Of a DNA stretch of 14,567 nucleotides, positions 1-6,422 are shown piece by piece (positions within the stretch are counted from its first letter, which is position 1; every line of letters begins with the position of its first letter). The DNA lies in assembly GCA_005880525.1 (NCBI GenBank), contig VBFW01000181.1, positions 1 to 14,567 on the forward strand, in the 5' to 3' direction. A program made the position numbers and the translations under genes. The DNA is from Chloroflexota bacterium. GTDB taxonomy: Bacteria; Chloroflexota; Dormibacteria; Dormibacterales; Dormibacteraceae. Under the pieces are notes generated by a model. It saw only the letters and a program-made list of their open reading frames with translations, was not told where the DNA came from and did not search any database.

Positions 1-1521
1 CGAGATCTCGGCGCTGCTCAGGCCCGGACAGTTCCCGGTTGTCGGCAGGTATCGGCCCCAGAAGTCTGGCATGCCTAGCGCCCAGGCGACCTGAGGAAGC
101 TGCCCGCTGCCCCCCTCGGGGTCATCGGTGAGCGCCTTGCACGAATCGACGCCCCACATGTATCCAGTCGGCTTCACAAGCTCTGACGTGGCTTGAGGCT
201 CGATGGTCGAGCCTGACCCCGTTGCCCTGCGCATTACGGAGCCCAGCGGTCCGTTACCCGAAGGTGCGGGCTGGTTGGCAGAGATGAATGCTCGAAACGA
301 AGGAGTCGCACCGCTGTGAACTGTGTATGACGCGTTGCACGTGCCCGCGTTGCAGGGCTGGCCGACCTGCAAGCCCGAATCAGTCTTGATGTAGATGCTG
401 AACACGGTCTGACTGAGGTCAGCGTTAGCGATCGCGGTGAGCGACACTGTGCCGCCTTTTGCAATCGCGGCGAGCCGTACACCGAGCCACGTGCCGTTGA
501 CGGTGCCGGACGTCGGGCTCACCGACACGGTGCCGGCGTGGCTGGCGGGCGACTGCGCCACCAACGCAGCCGCGATCGTACGCGTGCCGGCGGTCGGCTC
601 GACCAGAGCGGTGCTGCACGTTGTGCCTTCGCTGCAGAAGGTCAGCCTCTGGCCGCTCGTGGCGTCGCGAAGCTCGATGCGGTAGCCGATCTTGGCGACG
701 TTCTCAGTGGCGGACGCGGTGAAGGTGATCGGCTTTCCAGGCGGGACGATCGACGGGTGACTGGCCGCGATGCTCACCCCGAGCCAGCGGACATCGACGA
801 GACTCGACGACGACGAGGCCCCGCCTGACGGTAGCTTCTGGCCGGGAGTCATCACATACGCGGCGAACGAGTGCCGCCCGGCCTTGCCCGTGTACGCGAC
901 GGTGCAGACGGCCGCCTGCGTGCAGGCGCCGACCAGGTTGCGGTTGGTGACATCGAAGATCTCGATCGCCCAGGGAGTGCCGGTGACGCTCGGCGTCGCG
1001 TTCGCGACCAACAGGGTCGTCGTCCCAGACGCGAGCACAGAGCTGTCAGCGCTCAACGTGACAGTAGGAAGCACTGGCTGGAGGCGCACTGGAGCGCCGC
1101 CTGCGGTGATCGCGGGAGCAGCCTCGGTGCTGCAGGCACCAGGAGCGAGCAGCGGCTTGTCGCCGTCGGCAGGACAGGCGTCGAGGCCTGCGGGCACAGC
1201 CGAGATGCCAGCCTGAGGGGCGGCGGCCGCGTGCGTGCACGCCGCGCCCGCGCCAGAGTTGGGACAAGGCGCGGCGCCGCTTGGCACCTCGATGCGCTCG
1301 ATGAGCTTGCTTTGCGCTACCGGCGCCGGGCTGGGCGCGATGACGCCTAGCAGAGCGGACGCCATCACGGCGGTTGGCGTGTTGCGCGAGGACATCGGCA
1401 CCGCGCCCGTGATCGCCGCGAGCGCGACCATCTGTGACGCGACCGAGATGAACGCCATCAGCACAGCGGCGACGGTTTGCGGCTTTCGGCCGCGCTTGGA
1501 TGCGCGATTGGTCGGCTGCAA
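1..1521 (-). CDS. Secreted protein with three Ig-like repeats and a C-terminal DUF1906 (glycoside-hydrolase-like) domain, partial
   Basis: Open frame of 507 codons running off the window edge, so the C-terminus is missing. The TTG start at 1521 is chosen because an in-frame TGA lies 24 nt upstream and GGAGGA sits 9 nt before it. Residues 1-16 are basic and about 17-42 are hydrophobic (signal peptide or anchor). A low-complexity Ala/Pro/Cys stretch follows to about 150. Three beta-rich Ig-like repeats (about 152-246, 247-340, 345-430) each hold a close Cys pair (C200/C206, C296/C302, C390/C395); the second and third begin with WLGV. From about 453 (YMWGVDSCKAL, then PDFWGRYLP) it resembles the start of DUF1906, the family of M. 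tuberculosis Rv2525c, a TIM-barrel glycoside-hydrolase-like exported protein without proven activity. Inferred role: cell-wall or extracellular glycan binding or turnover. The open frame is firm; the DUF1906 call rests on about 55 residues. Confidence 0.8.
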   Translation of the reverse strand, partial: MQPTNRASKRGRKPQTVAAVLMAFISVASQMVALAAITGAVPMSSRNTPTAVMASALLGVIAPSPAPVAQSKLIERIEVPSGAAPCPNSGAGAACTHAAAAPQAGISAVPAGLDACPADGDKPLLAPGACSTEAAPAITAGGAPVRLQPVLPTVTLSADSSVLASGTTTLLVANATPSVTGTPWAIEIFDVTNRNLVGACTQAAVCTVAYTGKAGRHSFAAYVMTPGQKLPSGGASSSSSLVDVRWLGVSIAASHPSIVPPGKPITFTASATENVAKIGYRIELRDATSGQRLTFCSEGTTCSTALVEPTAGTRTIAAALVAQSPASHAGTVSVSPTSGTVNGTWLGVRLAAIAKGGTVSLTAIANADLSQTVFSIYIKTDSGLQVGQPCNAGTCNASYTVHSGATPSFRAFISANQPAPSGNGPLGSVMRRATGSGSTIEPQATSELVKPTGYMWGVDSCKALTDDPEGGSGQLPQVAWALGMPDFWGRYLPTTGNCPGLSSAEIS

Positions 1522-1527
1522 GTGGGC

Positions 1528-1581
1528 CCTTCCTCCGGGTGCTCACCCCCCATGGCAAGCACAGATTTGCTCGGAGGAAAG
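1528..1581 (-). promoter_or_regulatory. Leader hairpin sequestering the Shine-Dalgarno of the DUF1906 gene
   Basis: On the minus strand CTTTCCTCCG (1581-1572) pairs with CGGAGGAAGG (1537-1528) over 10 bp including one G-U. The 3' arm contains the GGAGGA Shine-Dalgarno of the TTG start at 1521. Inside, GTGCTT (1562-1557) pairs with GAGCAC (1544-1539), leaving a 9-nt bulge on one side. The fold would block ribosome access unless opened. The pairing is read directly; a switching role is inferred. Confidence 0.55.
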
Positions 1582-1602
1582 TTAGCGGCGCACTGCCAGC
1601 CT

Positions 1603-1618
1603 CCCGGCCATAGCCGGG
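1603..1618 (-). other. Perfect hairpin between the 432-residue gene and the DUF1906 gene
   Basis: Six-base-pair stem CCCGGC/GCCGGG with a 4-nt loop, 54 nt past the stop of the upstream minus-strand gene and about 80 nt before the next start. No T-run follows on the minus strand, so it may be a leader helix of the DUF1906 mRNA or a weak terminator of the upstream gene. Confidence 0.45.
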
Positions 1619-1621
1619 TTA

Positions 1622-1642
1622 ATTAGGTTGAACTTCTGTCAA
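1622..1642 (-). promoter_or_regulatory. Possible promoter of the DUF1906 gene
   Basis: A perfect -35 hexamer TTGACA occurs on the minus strand at 1642-1637. The best -10 candidates (CTAATT, TAACCC) lie in the AT-rich stretch just downstream at non-ideal spacing (10 or 15 nt). If used, it would give a leader of about 90-100 nt containing both hairpins. Weak because of the poor -10. Confidence 0.3.
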
Positions 1643-1671
1643 AAGCCCCGGATCCCGCCGGATTTGCCTCG

Positions 1672-2970
1672 TTAGGCGCTGATCTCGTGCCAGTGGCGGC
1701 GGTTGGCGAGCCAGCGCTGCAGGAACTTCTCCGAGAAGCTGGTCGCCTCTCCAGCGTGCATCGGGAGCAGGAGCTCGGCTGCGAACTCGCGGCTCACCCC
1801 GGGCAGCGCCCGCTCTGCGGCGGCCTTCCCGCTGACCGTCGAGCCGAGGCGGCGCTGCACCGCACGCGTGAGCAGGTCCTCCATCATCATCTCGACCACG
1901 AGCGCGGCATCGCCAAGCGAGTCGGGCTTGCTGCGACGCTGCTTCCTGCGTTCGGGTCCCAGCACAGGCGTGTCGCTGAGGGCGAGCGGTCTCGGCTGAC
2001 CCCCGACCACCGTCACAGTTGCGATCCATCCGCCAAGCGCCAGGCGGTGCACCGAGTACGACGCCTCGTTGAGGTCGGTACGCAGGGTCGCTCCCGAATG
2101 GTCGGCGACAAACGACCGCGCCCACTGCTCGAACGCCGTCACCGACGTCTCGTCCTGGATGTCAGGAACCTCCGCGGCGAAACCGAGCCGGCCAAACTGC
2201 TTCCGCAGCGTGGCGGTGAGCTCTCTCGCAGCGGCCACTTCCCCTTTCCGATCTTCGCGTTTGCGCACCGCGTACTCGCGGATCGCATCGATAGTCGTTA
2301 AGACCGCAATCCAGTCGGGAAATGCGACGGGCACGCCGTTCACGGCCATCGTGAGGTCCGATGGACGGGCGAGTCGATACATGAAGACGTCACCGGCGGG
2401 CTCGACGTTGAGAACACCCGCGGCGCTCAGCGCGTCCAGCGCCTGATTGCAGCCGTGCGTTCCGAACGCCGCGTTCTGCGCGATCTCGGCCGCGGACTTC
2501 GGTTCCTCGGGCTCGGCCAGCATCAGCTTCAGCACCTCAGCCCGCGCTCCACCTCCGACGAGCGCCCGAAGCCGAAGCTGGAGGAGGGCGGGGCGCTTCA
2601 GGTCAGGCCATTCACCAGGCGCGATATGCGCCGTGTGACCGGAGCGCTTGTTCCGTTTCTTCGAGCTGGCGGCCTCGCCGGTGGGGCCGAGGAAAGCATG
2701 GAGTGAGTCGCGTGTCGCGGGGCAGAAGCGCGGCGACAGGTTGCGCAGCCTGACGATCGATATCCACGAGGAATTGAGCGAGCACCAGCGCGTCGTTCTG
2801 GCGACGAACGCGTCATCCGCGCGGGCCAGAGAGGCTGTGAAGATGATGAGCGGCTCGAGATCGATGGCCTGCCAGTCGTGACGGTACTGGCTGCCGCCGA
2901 CGCCCAACTCGGCCCACAAGCTCTTGGCGAGCTCCAGGGCTAGGGTCGTGATCTCGTCGCTGAAGGTCAC
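1672..2970 (-). CDS. Uncharacterised 432-residue protein with winged-helix-like segment
   Basis: I do not recognise the family by name. The GTG start at 2970 (reading VTFSDEITTLAL) is preferred because GGGGAG lies 9 nt upstream; the in-frame ATG at 3009 would add 13 residues but has no ribosome-binding site. The first ~110 residues look helical, followed by a Lys/Ser-rich linker (SSKKRNKRSG). About residues 130-205 resemble a MarR/ArsR-type winged helix: LRLRALVGGGARAEVLKLML, then SAAEIAQNAAFGTHGCNQAL, a recognition-helix-like LDALSAAGVL, and a wing ending in a Tyr. The C-terminal half is mixed helix/strand with a basic patch (ERRKQRRSK). There are no membrane segments, so it is probably cytosolic and DNA-binding. 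It lies downstream of a small membrane-protein gene on the same strand. The coding call is firm from codon use and length; the regulator role is inferred. Confidence 0.75.
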   Translation of the reverse strand: MTFSDEITTLALELAKSLWAELGVGGSQYRHDWQAIDLEPLIIFTASLARADDAFVARTTRWCSLNSSWISIVRLRNLSPRFCPATRDSLHAFLGPTGEAASSKKRNKRSGHTAHIAPGEWPDLKRPALLQLRLRALVGGGARAEVLKLMLAEPEEPKSAAEIAQNAAFGTHGCNQALDALSAAGVLNVEPAGDVFMYRLARPSDLTMAVNGVPVAFPDWIAVLTTIDAIREYAVRKREDRKGEVAAARELTATLRKQFGRLGFAAEVPDIQDETSVTAFEQWARSFVADHSGATLRTDLNEASYSVHRLALGGWIATVTVVGGQPRPLALSDTPVLGPERRKQRRSKPDSLGDAALVVEMMMEDLLTRAVQRRLGSTVSGKAAAERALPGVSREFAAELLLPMHAGEATSFSEKFLQRWLANRRHWHEISA

Positions 2971-3050
2971 GGCATATGGCTCCCCTTGCGGTTGTGCGCA
3001 TGGGCCCAATCAGTCCGCTGCCGCGCGCCCTAACTGAGAGAACGTGCGCT

Positions 3051-3078
3051 GGAGCCGAGCTACCGAGGCTCAGGCTCC
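3051..3078 (-). terminator. Strong hairpin directly after the 74-residue gene
   Basis: Minus-strand stem GGAGCC, bulged T, GAGC, a 7-nt loop, then GCTC and GGCTCC: 10 bp interrupted by one bulge. It begins at the stop codon of the 74-residue ORF and lies about 80 nt before the next start. No clear T-run follows, so it may be an attenuator, a processing site or a weak terminator. Confidence 0.5.
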
Positions 3079-3302
3079 TACGGAGCGGTGCTGCCGGCTC
3101 CGAGCACGTTGCCGTACATCACACCGAGCACGAGAAGGCCGACCAGCGACACGAGCACCAGCAGCGACGCCCGGGTGCAAGCGTCGAACAGGCCGGACTC
3201 GTCGCCTACCTGGGCATCGACCGGGTTGAAGCAGCGCTGAACCACCCGAGCCCTCCAGGCGAGGGCCAGCACAATCGCCAGGATGATGAGCAGGATCGGC
3301 AT
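3078..3302 (-). CDS. Small two-helix membrane protein (74 residues)
   Basis: ATG to TAG, 74 residues. Two hydrophobic segments are visible, at about 3-16 (ILLIILAIVLALAW) and 46-63 (SLLVLVSLVGLLVLGVMYG). They are joined by a roughly 29-residue polar loop containing two cysteines (C24, C42), three acidic residues and the motif RCFNPVDAQVGDESG. No Shine-Dalgarno is obvious in front of the ATG. The family is unknown. A strong hairpin follows its stop, and the next gene on the same strand encodes a possible DNA-binding protein. It is divergent from another small membrane-protein gene starting at 3439, and the 136 nt between them must hold both promoters; I see no convincing -35/-10 pair there. 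Function cannot be assigned. Confidence 0.6.
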   Translation of the reverse strand: MPILLIILAIVLALAWRARVVQRCFNPVDAQVGDESGLFDACTRASLLVLVSLVGLLVLGVMYGNVLGAGSTAP

Positions 3303-3438
3303 GTTTTGGCGGCCAGGACGCTGAGCGGGGCAGCATCCTAGCCATTGGGTTAACGCTCGATCGAGGGCGATCTAACCGGTGCATCGGCGACCAATACTCG
3401 ACCCAGCGAACGCGTTGTTCTTTCGTGGTGGCCACGCG

Positions 3439-3801
3439 ATGAACGACGCAGTCGTATCGGAAGTCCTGATCGCGCTGTTCGCTGGCATGGTGGGCCTCGC
3501 GATCATGCGGCGCGGGACCCCGAGGGCTGTCGAGCTCGTGCTGTGGGTCGGCCTGATCTGGGTTTGCGTCCTGGGGGTCACCAGCACGCATGACAAACAG
3601 GTGCGCGAGCTGACGTCGGCCGCCGCCTGGGGGACGCGGTCGGCTGGCAGCCGCGCGTGCGGCTTCGCGACTGGATGGAGATGCCGCGGCCGGCCAAGCC
3701 GCAGCCGGTCCGGGCGCCGGCCGCATCGGGCGTGGACGAGCTCAACGCGAGATTCAACAGGTGGGCGCCTCTGGCGACAGCAGGTGCCCTCATGCGGCTG
3801 A
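3439..3801 (+). CDS. Small membrane protein, N-terminal part of an apparently frameshifted gene
   Basis: ATG at 3439, with a weak GTGGTGG about 8 nt upstream; an in-frame ATG at 3379 is possible but unsupported. Residues 8-23 (EVLIALFAGMVGLAIM) and 31-49 (VELVLWVGLIWVCVLGVTS) form two membrane segments. Sensible protein ends near TSAAAW (to 3630). After that this frame becomes Arg/Ser-rich (repeated RSRSGRRP-like text) until its stop at 3801, typical of out-of-frame reading, while the frame one base back becomes protein-like at the same point. A run of five Gs (3629-3633) marks the switch. The best reading is one gene spanning 3439-4109 with a -1 frameshift, either programmed, mutational or a sequencing indel. 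It starts a plus-strand group that leads into the PBP gene. Family unknown. Confidence 0.5.
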   Translation: MNDAVVSEVLIALFAGMVGLAIMRRGTPRAVELVLWVGLIWVCVLGVTSTHDKQVRELTSAAAWGTRSAGSRACGFATGWRCRGRPSRSRSGRRPHRAWTSSTRDSTGGRLWRQQVPSCG

Positions 3802-4109
3802 CGCTGGTCTTGATCTGGTCGCTCGATGTGATGCTGCCCGCGGCAGCACGCGGACTGCGCGACGCGGCATTCGCCGCCAACGGCGCGCGCCGGCGCGTCG
3901 CAGACAGCGCCAAGGTCGTGGACATGCAGACACTCACCACCAGGGCCGCGAGCGTTCGCGGCTGGGCCGGTGGTGCGTTGAACGAGGTCGCGTCGGCGCC
4001 TCAGTTCAACTGGATGAGCGGCTACGACGCTGTGCCGCCGCTTATGGATGGGGGGATCGAGGACGATGAAGCACAAGAGCGGGATAGGCGAGACAGACTG
4101 GCCTCGTAG
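3657..4109 (+). CDS. Membrane-associated protein, C-terminal part of the frameshifted gene
   Basis: Listed from the GTG at 3657 (150 residues), but this frame is open from 3594 and protein-like from about 3630 (DAVGWQPRVRLRDWMEMPRP), which suits fusion to the preceding frame. A Pro-rich linker (about 8-23) leads to one hydrophobic segment at about 38-63 (ATAGALMRLTLVLIWSLDVM). A basic/alanine-rich helix and an acidic tail (GGIEDDEAQERDRRDR) follow. Its 3' end overlaps the start of the downstream PBP gene by 44-62 nt, suggesting translational coupling and a role linked to the PBP. No Shine-Dalgarno precedes 3657. I do not recognise the family. Confidence 0.5.
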   Translation: MRLRDWMEMPRPAKPQPVRAPAASGVDELNARFNRWAPLATAGALMRLTLVLIWSLDVMLPAAARGLRDAAFAANGARRRVADSAKVVDMQTLTTRAASVRGWAGGALNEVASAPQFNWMSGYDAVPPLMDGGIEDDEAQERDRRDRLAS

Positions 4110-6120
4110 GGCCCGGGGCGGCAGGCGCCGCGCCACAGCAGAGCATGCGATCCGACGGCAAAGGCTGTGGGGTCCCCTCGGCTGGCTGATTCGCATCTTC
4201 CTTCTGATCGCGATCTCGGTGCCGAGCCTCATCGTCACGTCGCCGACATACGCCTCGTACGCAAGCAAGATGCCCAACATCGACGCGGTGGCGACGGACG
4301 TGCCGGGCGACACGCTGATCTACGCGGCCGACGGCACGACGCTGCTGGCCGATCTGCACCCGCCGGGCTACCAGCATTACTACGAGCCGCTCTCGGCCAT
4401 GGGTACGTACCTGCCAGAGGCGACGATCGCGATCGAAGACCGCAACTTCTTCTCCGAACCCGGCGTGGATCCAGCCGGCATCGCGCGCGCTGCCCTGGTC
4501 GACTGGAAGTCACACGGAACGGTGCAGGGCGCGTCGACGATCACGCAGCAGCTGGTGAAGATCCGGCTCGTCGGTGACGAGCACACCATCGACCGCAAGC
4601 TGCGCGAGGCGCTGCTTTCGTTCGAGATCGAGCAGCGATATTCAAAGGAACAGATCCTCGACATGTACCTCAACGCGGTGTTCTATGGGAACAGCGCGGC
4701 AGGCAGCGCCGCTGCCTCGCAGATCTTCTTCCACAAGAAAACCGCCGACCTCACGCTGGGCGAGGCCGCGATGCTCGCGGGACTCGTGCGCGGTCCGACG
4801 TATTACAGCCCGCTGCACGACTGGAACCGCGCTAAGGCACGCCAGAAAGAGGTTCTGAGCGCGATGGTTCGCGACGACAAGATCACTCAGGTCGAGGCCG
4901 ACAAGGCCTACGCCGAGGACCTGAGACCGCCGGTGCACATGTTCCTGCCGGTGAACCAGGTCGTAGCCCCGGGATTCGTCAGCTACGTGACCGGCCAGCT
5001 GATCCAGAAGTACGGCAAAGACATGACTTACAGCGGCAGCCTTACCGTGGTCACGACGCTGAACCTGAAGCTGCAGCAGATCGGGCAGAGCGCCATCTCC
5101 GGAACGCAACACAGCATCGCGTGGCGCCGGGTGCAGCAGGGCGCGCTCGTGGCAATCGATCCTACGTCAGGGGCCATCATCGCCATGGTCTCGTCGGCCG
5201 TGCAGAACGCCAACGGTGGTCAGTACAACCTGGCCGTATGGCCGCCGAGGAACCCCGGCTCCTCGATGAAGATCTACACGTACACGACCGCGATCGCGAG
5301 CGGCCGCTACACGATGACGACGCCGATCGCCGACACGCCGATCGCGTACCTCGACGGATCCACCTGGTGGAAGCCGAGGAACTACGACGGGCGTTGGCAC
5401 GGGACGCTTCAGCTGCAGCAGTGCATGGGTAACTCGCTGAACATCCCAGCGGTCAAGGTCGAGCTGGGTGTCGGCACGCAGAACGTGGTGAACATGGCGC
5501 GCAACATGGGGGCGCCGCCGTGGACGCAGCACGCGAACGGCTCTTACACGAACGACGATCCGCTCAACACGTACGGACCGTCGTTGACGCTCGGGGGCTA
5601 CGGTGAGACGCCGCTGCAGATGGCGACGGGCGCATCGGTCCTCGCGGCGCAAGGCGTGCTGCACCAGCCGTTCGCGATCCAGAGCATCGGGCAGGATGGC
5701 AAGAACATCTACACGCACGAGGACAGCAGCAAGCAGGTCCTCGACCCGAAGGTCGCTTTCATCATGGGCCAGATCATGTCCAACGACCGCAACCACGCCC
5801 TTATCTTCGGTATGGGCACGATCCTCAACGTGCGGGGCTTCCACGTGGCGGTGAAGACCGGAACGTCGGACAGTTTCGCGGACGCCTGGACCGTCGGTTA
5901 CACCCCGAGGATCGCGGTCGCTGTGTGGATGGGCAACCCGGACTGGCGGATCAAGATGACGCAGGGTTCGGACAGCTTCTACGTCGCGGTTCCCGCGTGG
6001 CACTCGTTCCTGGCCAGCGCACTGCCCACGCTTGGGGCGGACGTCTGGTACCAGCCGCCGGCCGGCCTGGTCAACGTGCGGGGCAACTGGTACCTCCCTG
6101 GCACGCAGCCGAAGCGCTGA
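4048..6120 (+). CDS. Class A penicillin-binding protein (bifunctional transglycosylase/transpeptidase)
   Basis: Builds peptidoglycan at the outer face of the membrane: polymerises lipid II (GT51) and cross-links stem peptides. 690 residues from the ATG at 4048; an ATG at 4066 is equally possible, with GAGG just before it. A basic cytosolic tail of about 45 residues precedes one membrane anchor (about 46-65, LIRIFLLIAISVPSLIV). GT51 motifs: catalytic ED at 130-131 (IEDRNFFSEPGVDP), GASTITQQLVK at 161-171, RKLREALLSFEIEQ near 183-196 and LNAVFYG near 208-214. In the first motif the usual His (EDxxFxxHxG) is Glu. Transpeptidase motifs: SSMK with S405/K408, SLN at 463-465, and KTGT at 603-606. 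Length is normal and it looks intact. The tail is Gly/Pro-rich without extra domains. The gene overlaps the preceding membrane-protein ORF, so the two are probably co-translated. Confidence 0.93.
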   Translation: MGGSRTMKHKSGIGETDWPRRARGGRRRATAEHAIRRQRLWGPLGWLIRIFLLIAISVPSLIVTSPTYASYASKMPNIDAVATDVPGDTLIYAADGTTLLADLHPPGYQHYYEPLSAMGTYLPEATIAIEDRNFFSEPGVDPAGIARAALVDWKSHGTVQGASTITQQLVKIRLVGDEHTIDRKLREALLSFEIEQRYSKEQILDMYLNAVFYGNSAAGSAAASQIFFHKKTADLTLGEAAMLAGLVRGPTYYSPLHDWNRAKARQKEVLSAMVRDDKITQVEADKAYAEDLRPPVHMFLPVNQVVAPGFVSYVTGQLIQKYGKDMTYSGSLTVVTTLNLKLQQIGQSAISGTQHSIAWRRVQQGALVAIDPTSGAIIAMVSSAVQNANGGQYNLAVWPPRNPGSSMKIYTYTTAIASGRYTMTTPIADTPIAYLDGSTWWKPRNYDGRWHGTLQLQQCMGNSLNIPAVKVELGVGTQNVVNMARNMGAPPWTQHANGSYTNDDPLNTYGPSLTLGGYGETPLQMATGASVLAAQGVLHQPFAIQSIGQDGKNIYTHEDSSKQVLDPKVAFIMGQIMSNDRNHALIFGMGTILNVRGFHVAVKTGTSDSFADAWTVGYTPRIAVAVWMGNPDWRIKMTQGSDSFYVAVPAWHSFLASALPTLGADVWYQPPAGLVNVRGNWYLPGTQPKR

Positions 6121-6123
6121 TCT

Positions 6124-6339
6124 TTGACGCCACGGATCAGGTACGACAAGAGCGGGAGGCAGCTGCCCGACACCGGGCACGGGTGCGGATGCGGTTTGTG
6201 CGAGGACTCAGGGGCGCCGCGCTACGAGCGGCGGCAGGACGCGGCGGAGCGCAGCGGCGGGGCGTGGAGCTCTTTTCGGCGAGAGGTGTTCCGGCTTATT
6301 CGGGGTCTGGTGCCAACGCGACGTTCTGAAACGGTGTAG
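6124..6339 (+). CDS. Possible small Cys-rich hypothetical protein
   Basis: A 71-residue frame begins with TTG three bases after the PBP stop. It contains a compact HGCGCGLCEDS cluster (three Cys and a His near residues 19-26) that could bind metal, then Arg-rich helical text. Codon use has GC-rich third positions through most of it. Against it: a TTG start with no Shine-Dalgarno, high Arg content and no recognised family. It may be a reinitiating last gene of the PBP transcript or chance. Confidence 0.3.
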   Translation: MTPRIRYDKSGRQLPDTGHGCGCGLCEDSGAPRYERRQDAAERSGGAWSSFRREVFRLIRGLVPTRRSETV

Positions 6340-6372
6340 GGGTTCTGAGATCGCGTAACGATTAGTTGAACA

Positions 6373-6419
6373 TCCCCGCCCCTGATCCCTCCCCACCAGT
6401 GGGGAGGGTGCCCTTGCGT
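6373..6419. repeat. Hairpin repeat, copy 1, between convergent PBP-side and sigma-factor genes
   Basis: Core palindrome CCCTCCCCA-CCAG-TGGGGAGGG (6387-6408, 9-bp stem), flanked by TCCCCGCCCCTGAT on the left and TGCCCTTGCGTT on the right. Nearly the same 47-base string recurs at 8585-8632. Located between convergent genes, it can act as a bidirectional transcription stop; it may also be a dispersed REP-like element, since no good T-run follows. Confidence 0.65.
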
Positions 6420-6422
6420 TAT

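Noticed and set aside
1046..1558. 170-residue minus-strand frame overlapping the DUF1906 gene start
   Set aside because: Very Arg-rich, out of frame with the well-supported 507-codon frame, no recognisable domain; a shadow.
1522..1640. c-di-AMP (ydaO) riboswitch in the DUF1906 leader
   Set aside because: A GCTAAC motif and a GGGTGAG stretch are present, but their order and the missing GGGGGACC-type core do not fit the consensus I know, and the leader seems too short. Left as an unnamed structured leader.
2971..3009. ATG at 3009 as start of the 432-residue protein
   Set aside because: No Shine-Dalgarno before it, while GTG at 2970 has GGGGAG at good spacing; kept only as an alternative.
3393..3398. 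AATACT boxes at 3393 and near 11980 as a shared promoter type upstream of two small plus-strand genes
   Set aside because: The surrounding nine or so matching bases are intriguing, but no consistent -35 sequence accompanies them; could be chance.
3372..4313. 313-residue minus-strand frame opposite the membrane-protein genes
   Set aside because: Arg/Pro/Cys-rich composition with no domains, antisense to frames with membrane helices and the PBP start; a high-GC shadow.
5167..6180. 337-residue minus-strand frame opposite the PBP
   Set aside because: Antisense to a gene with all GT51 and transpeptidase motifs; Arg/Val/Asp repeats typical of reading the complement of GC-rich codons.
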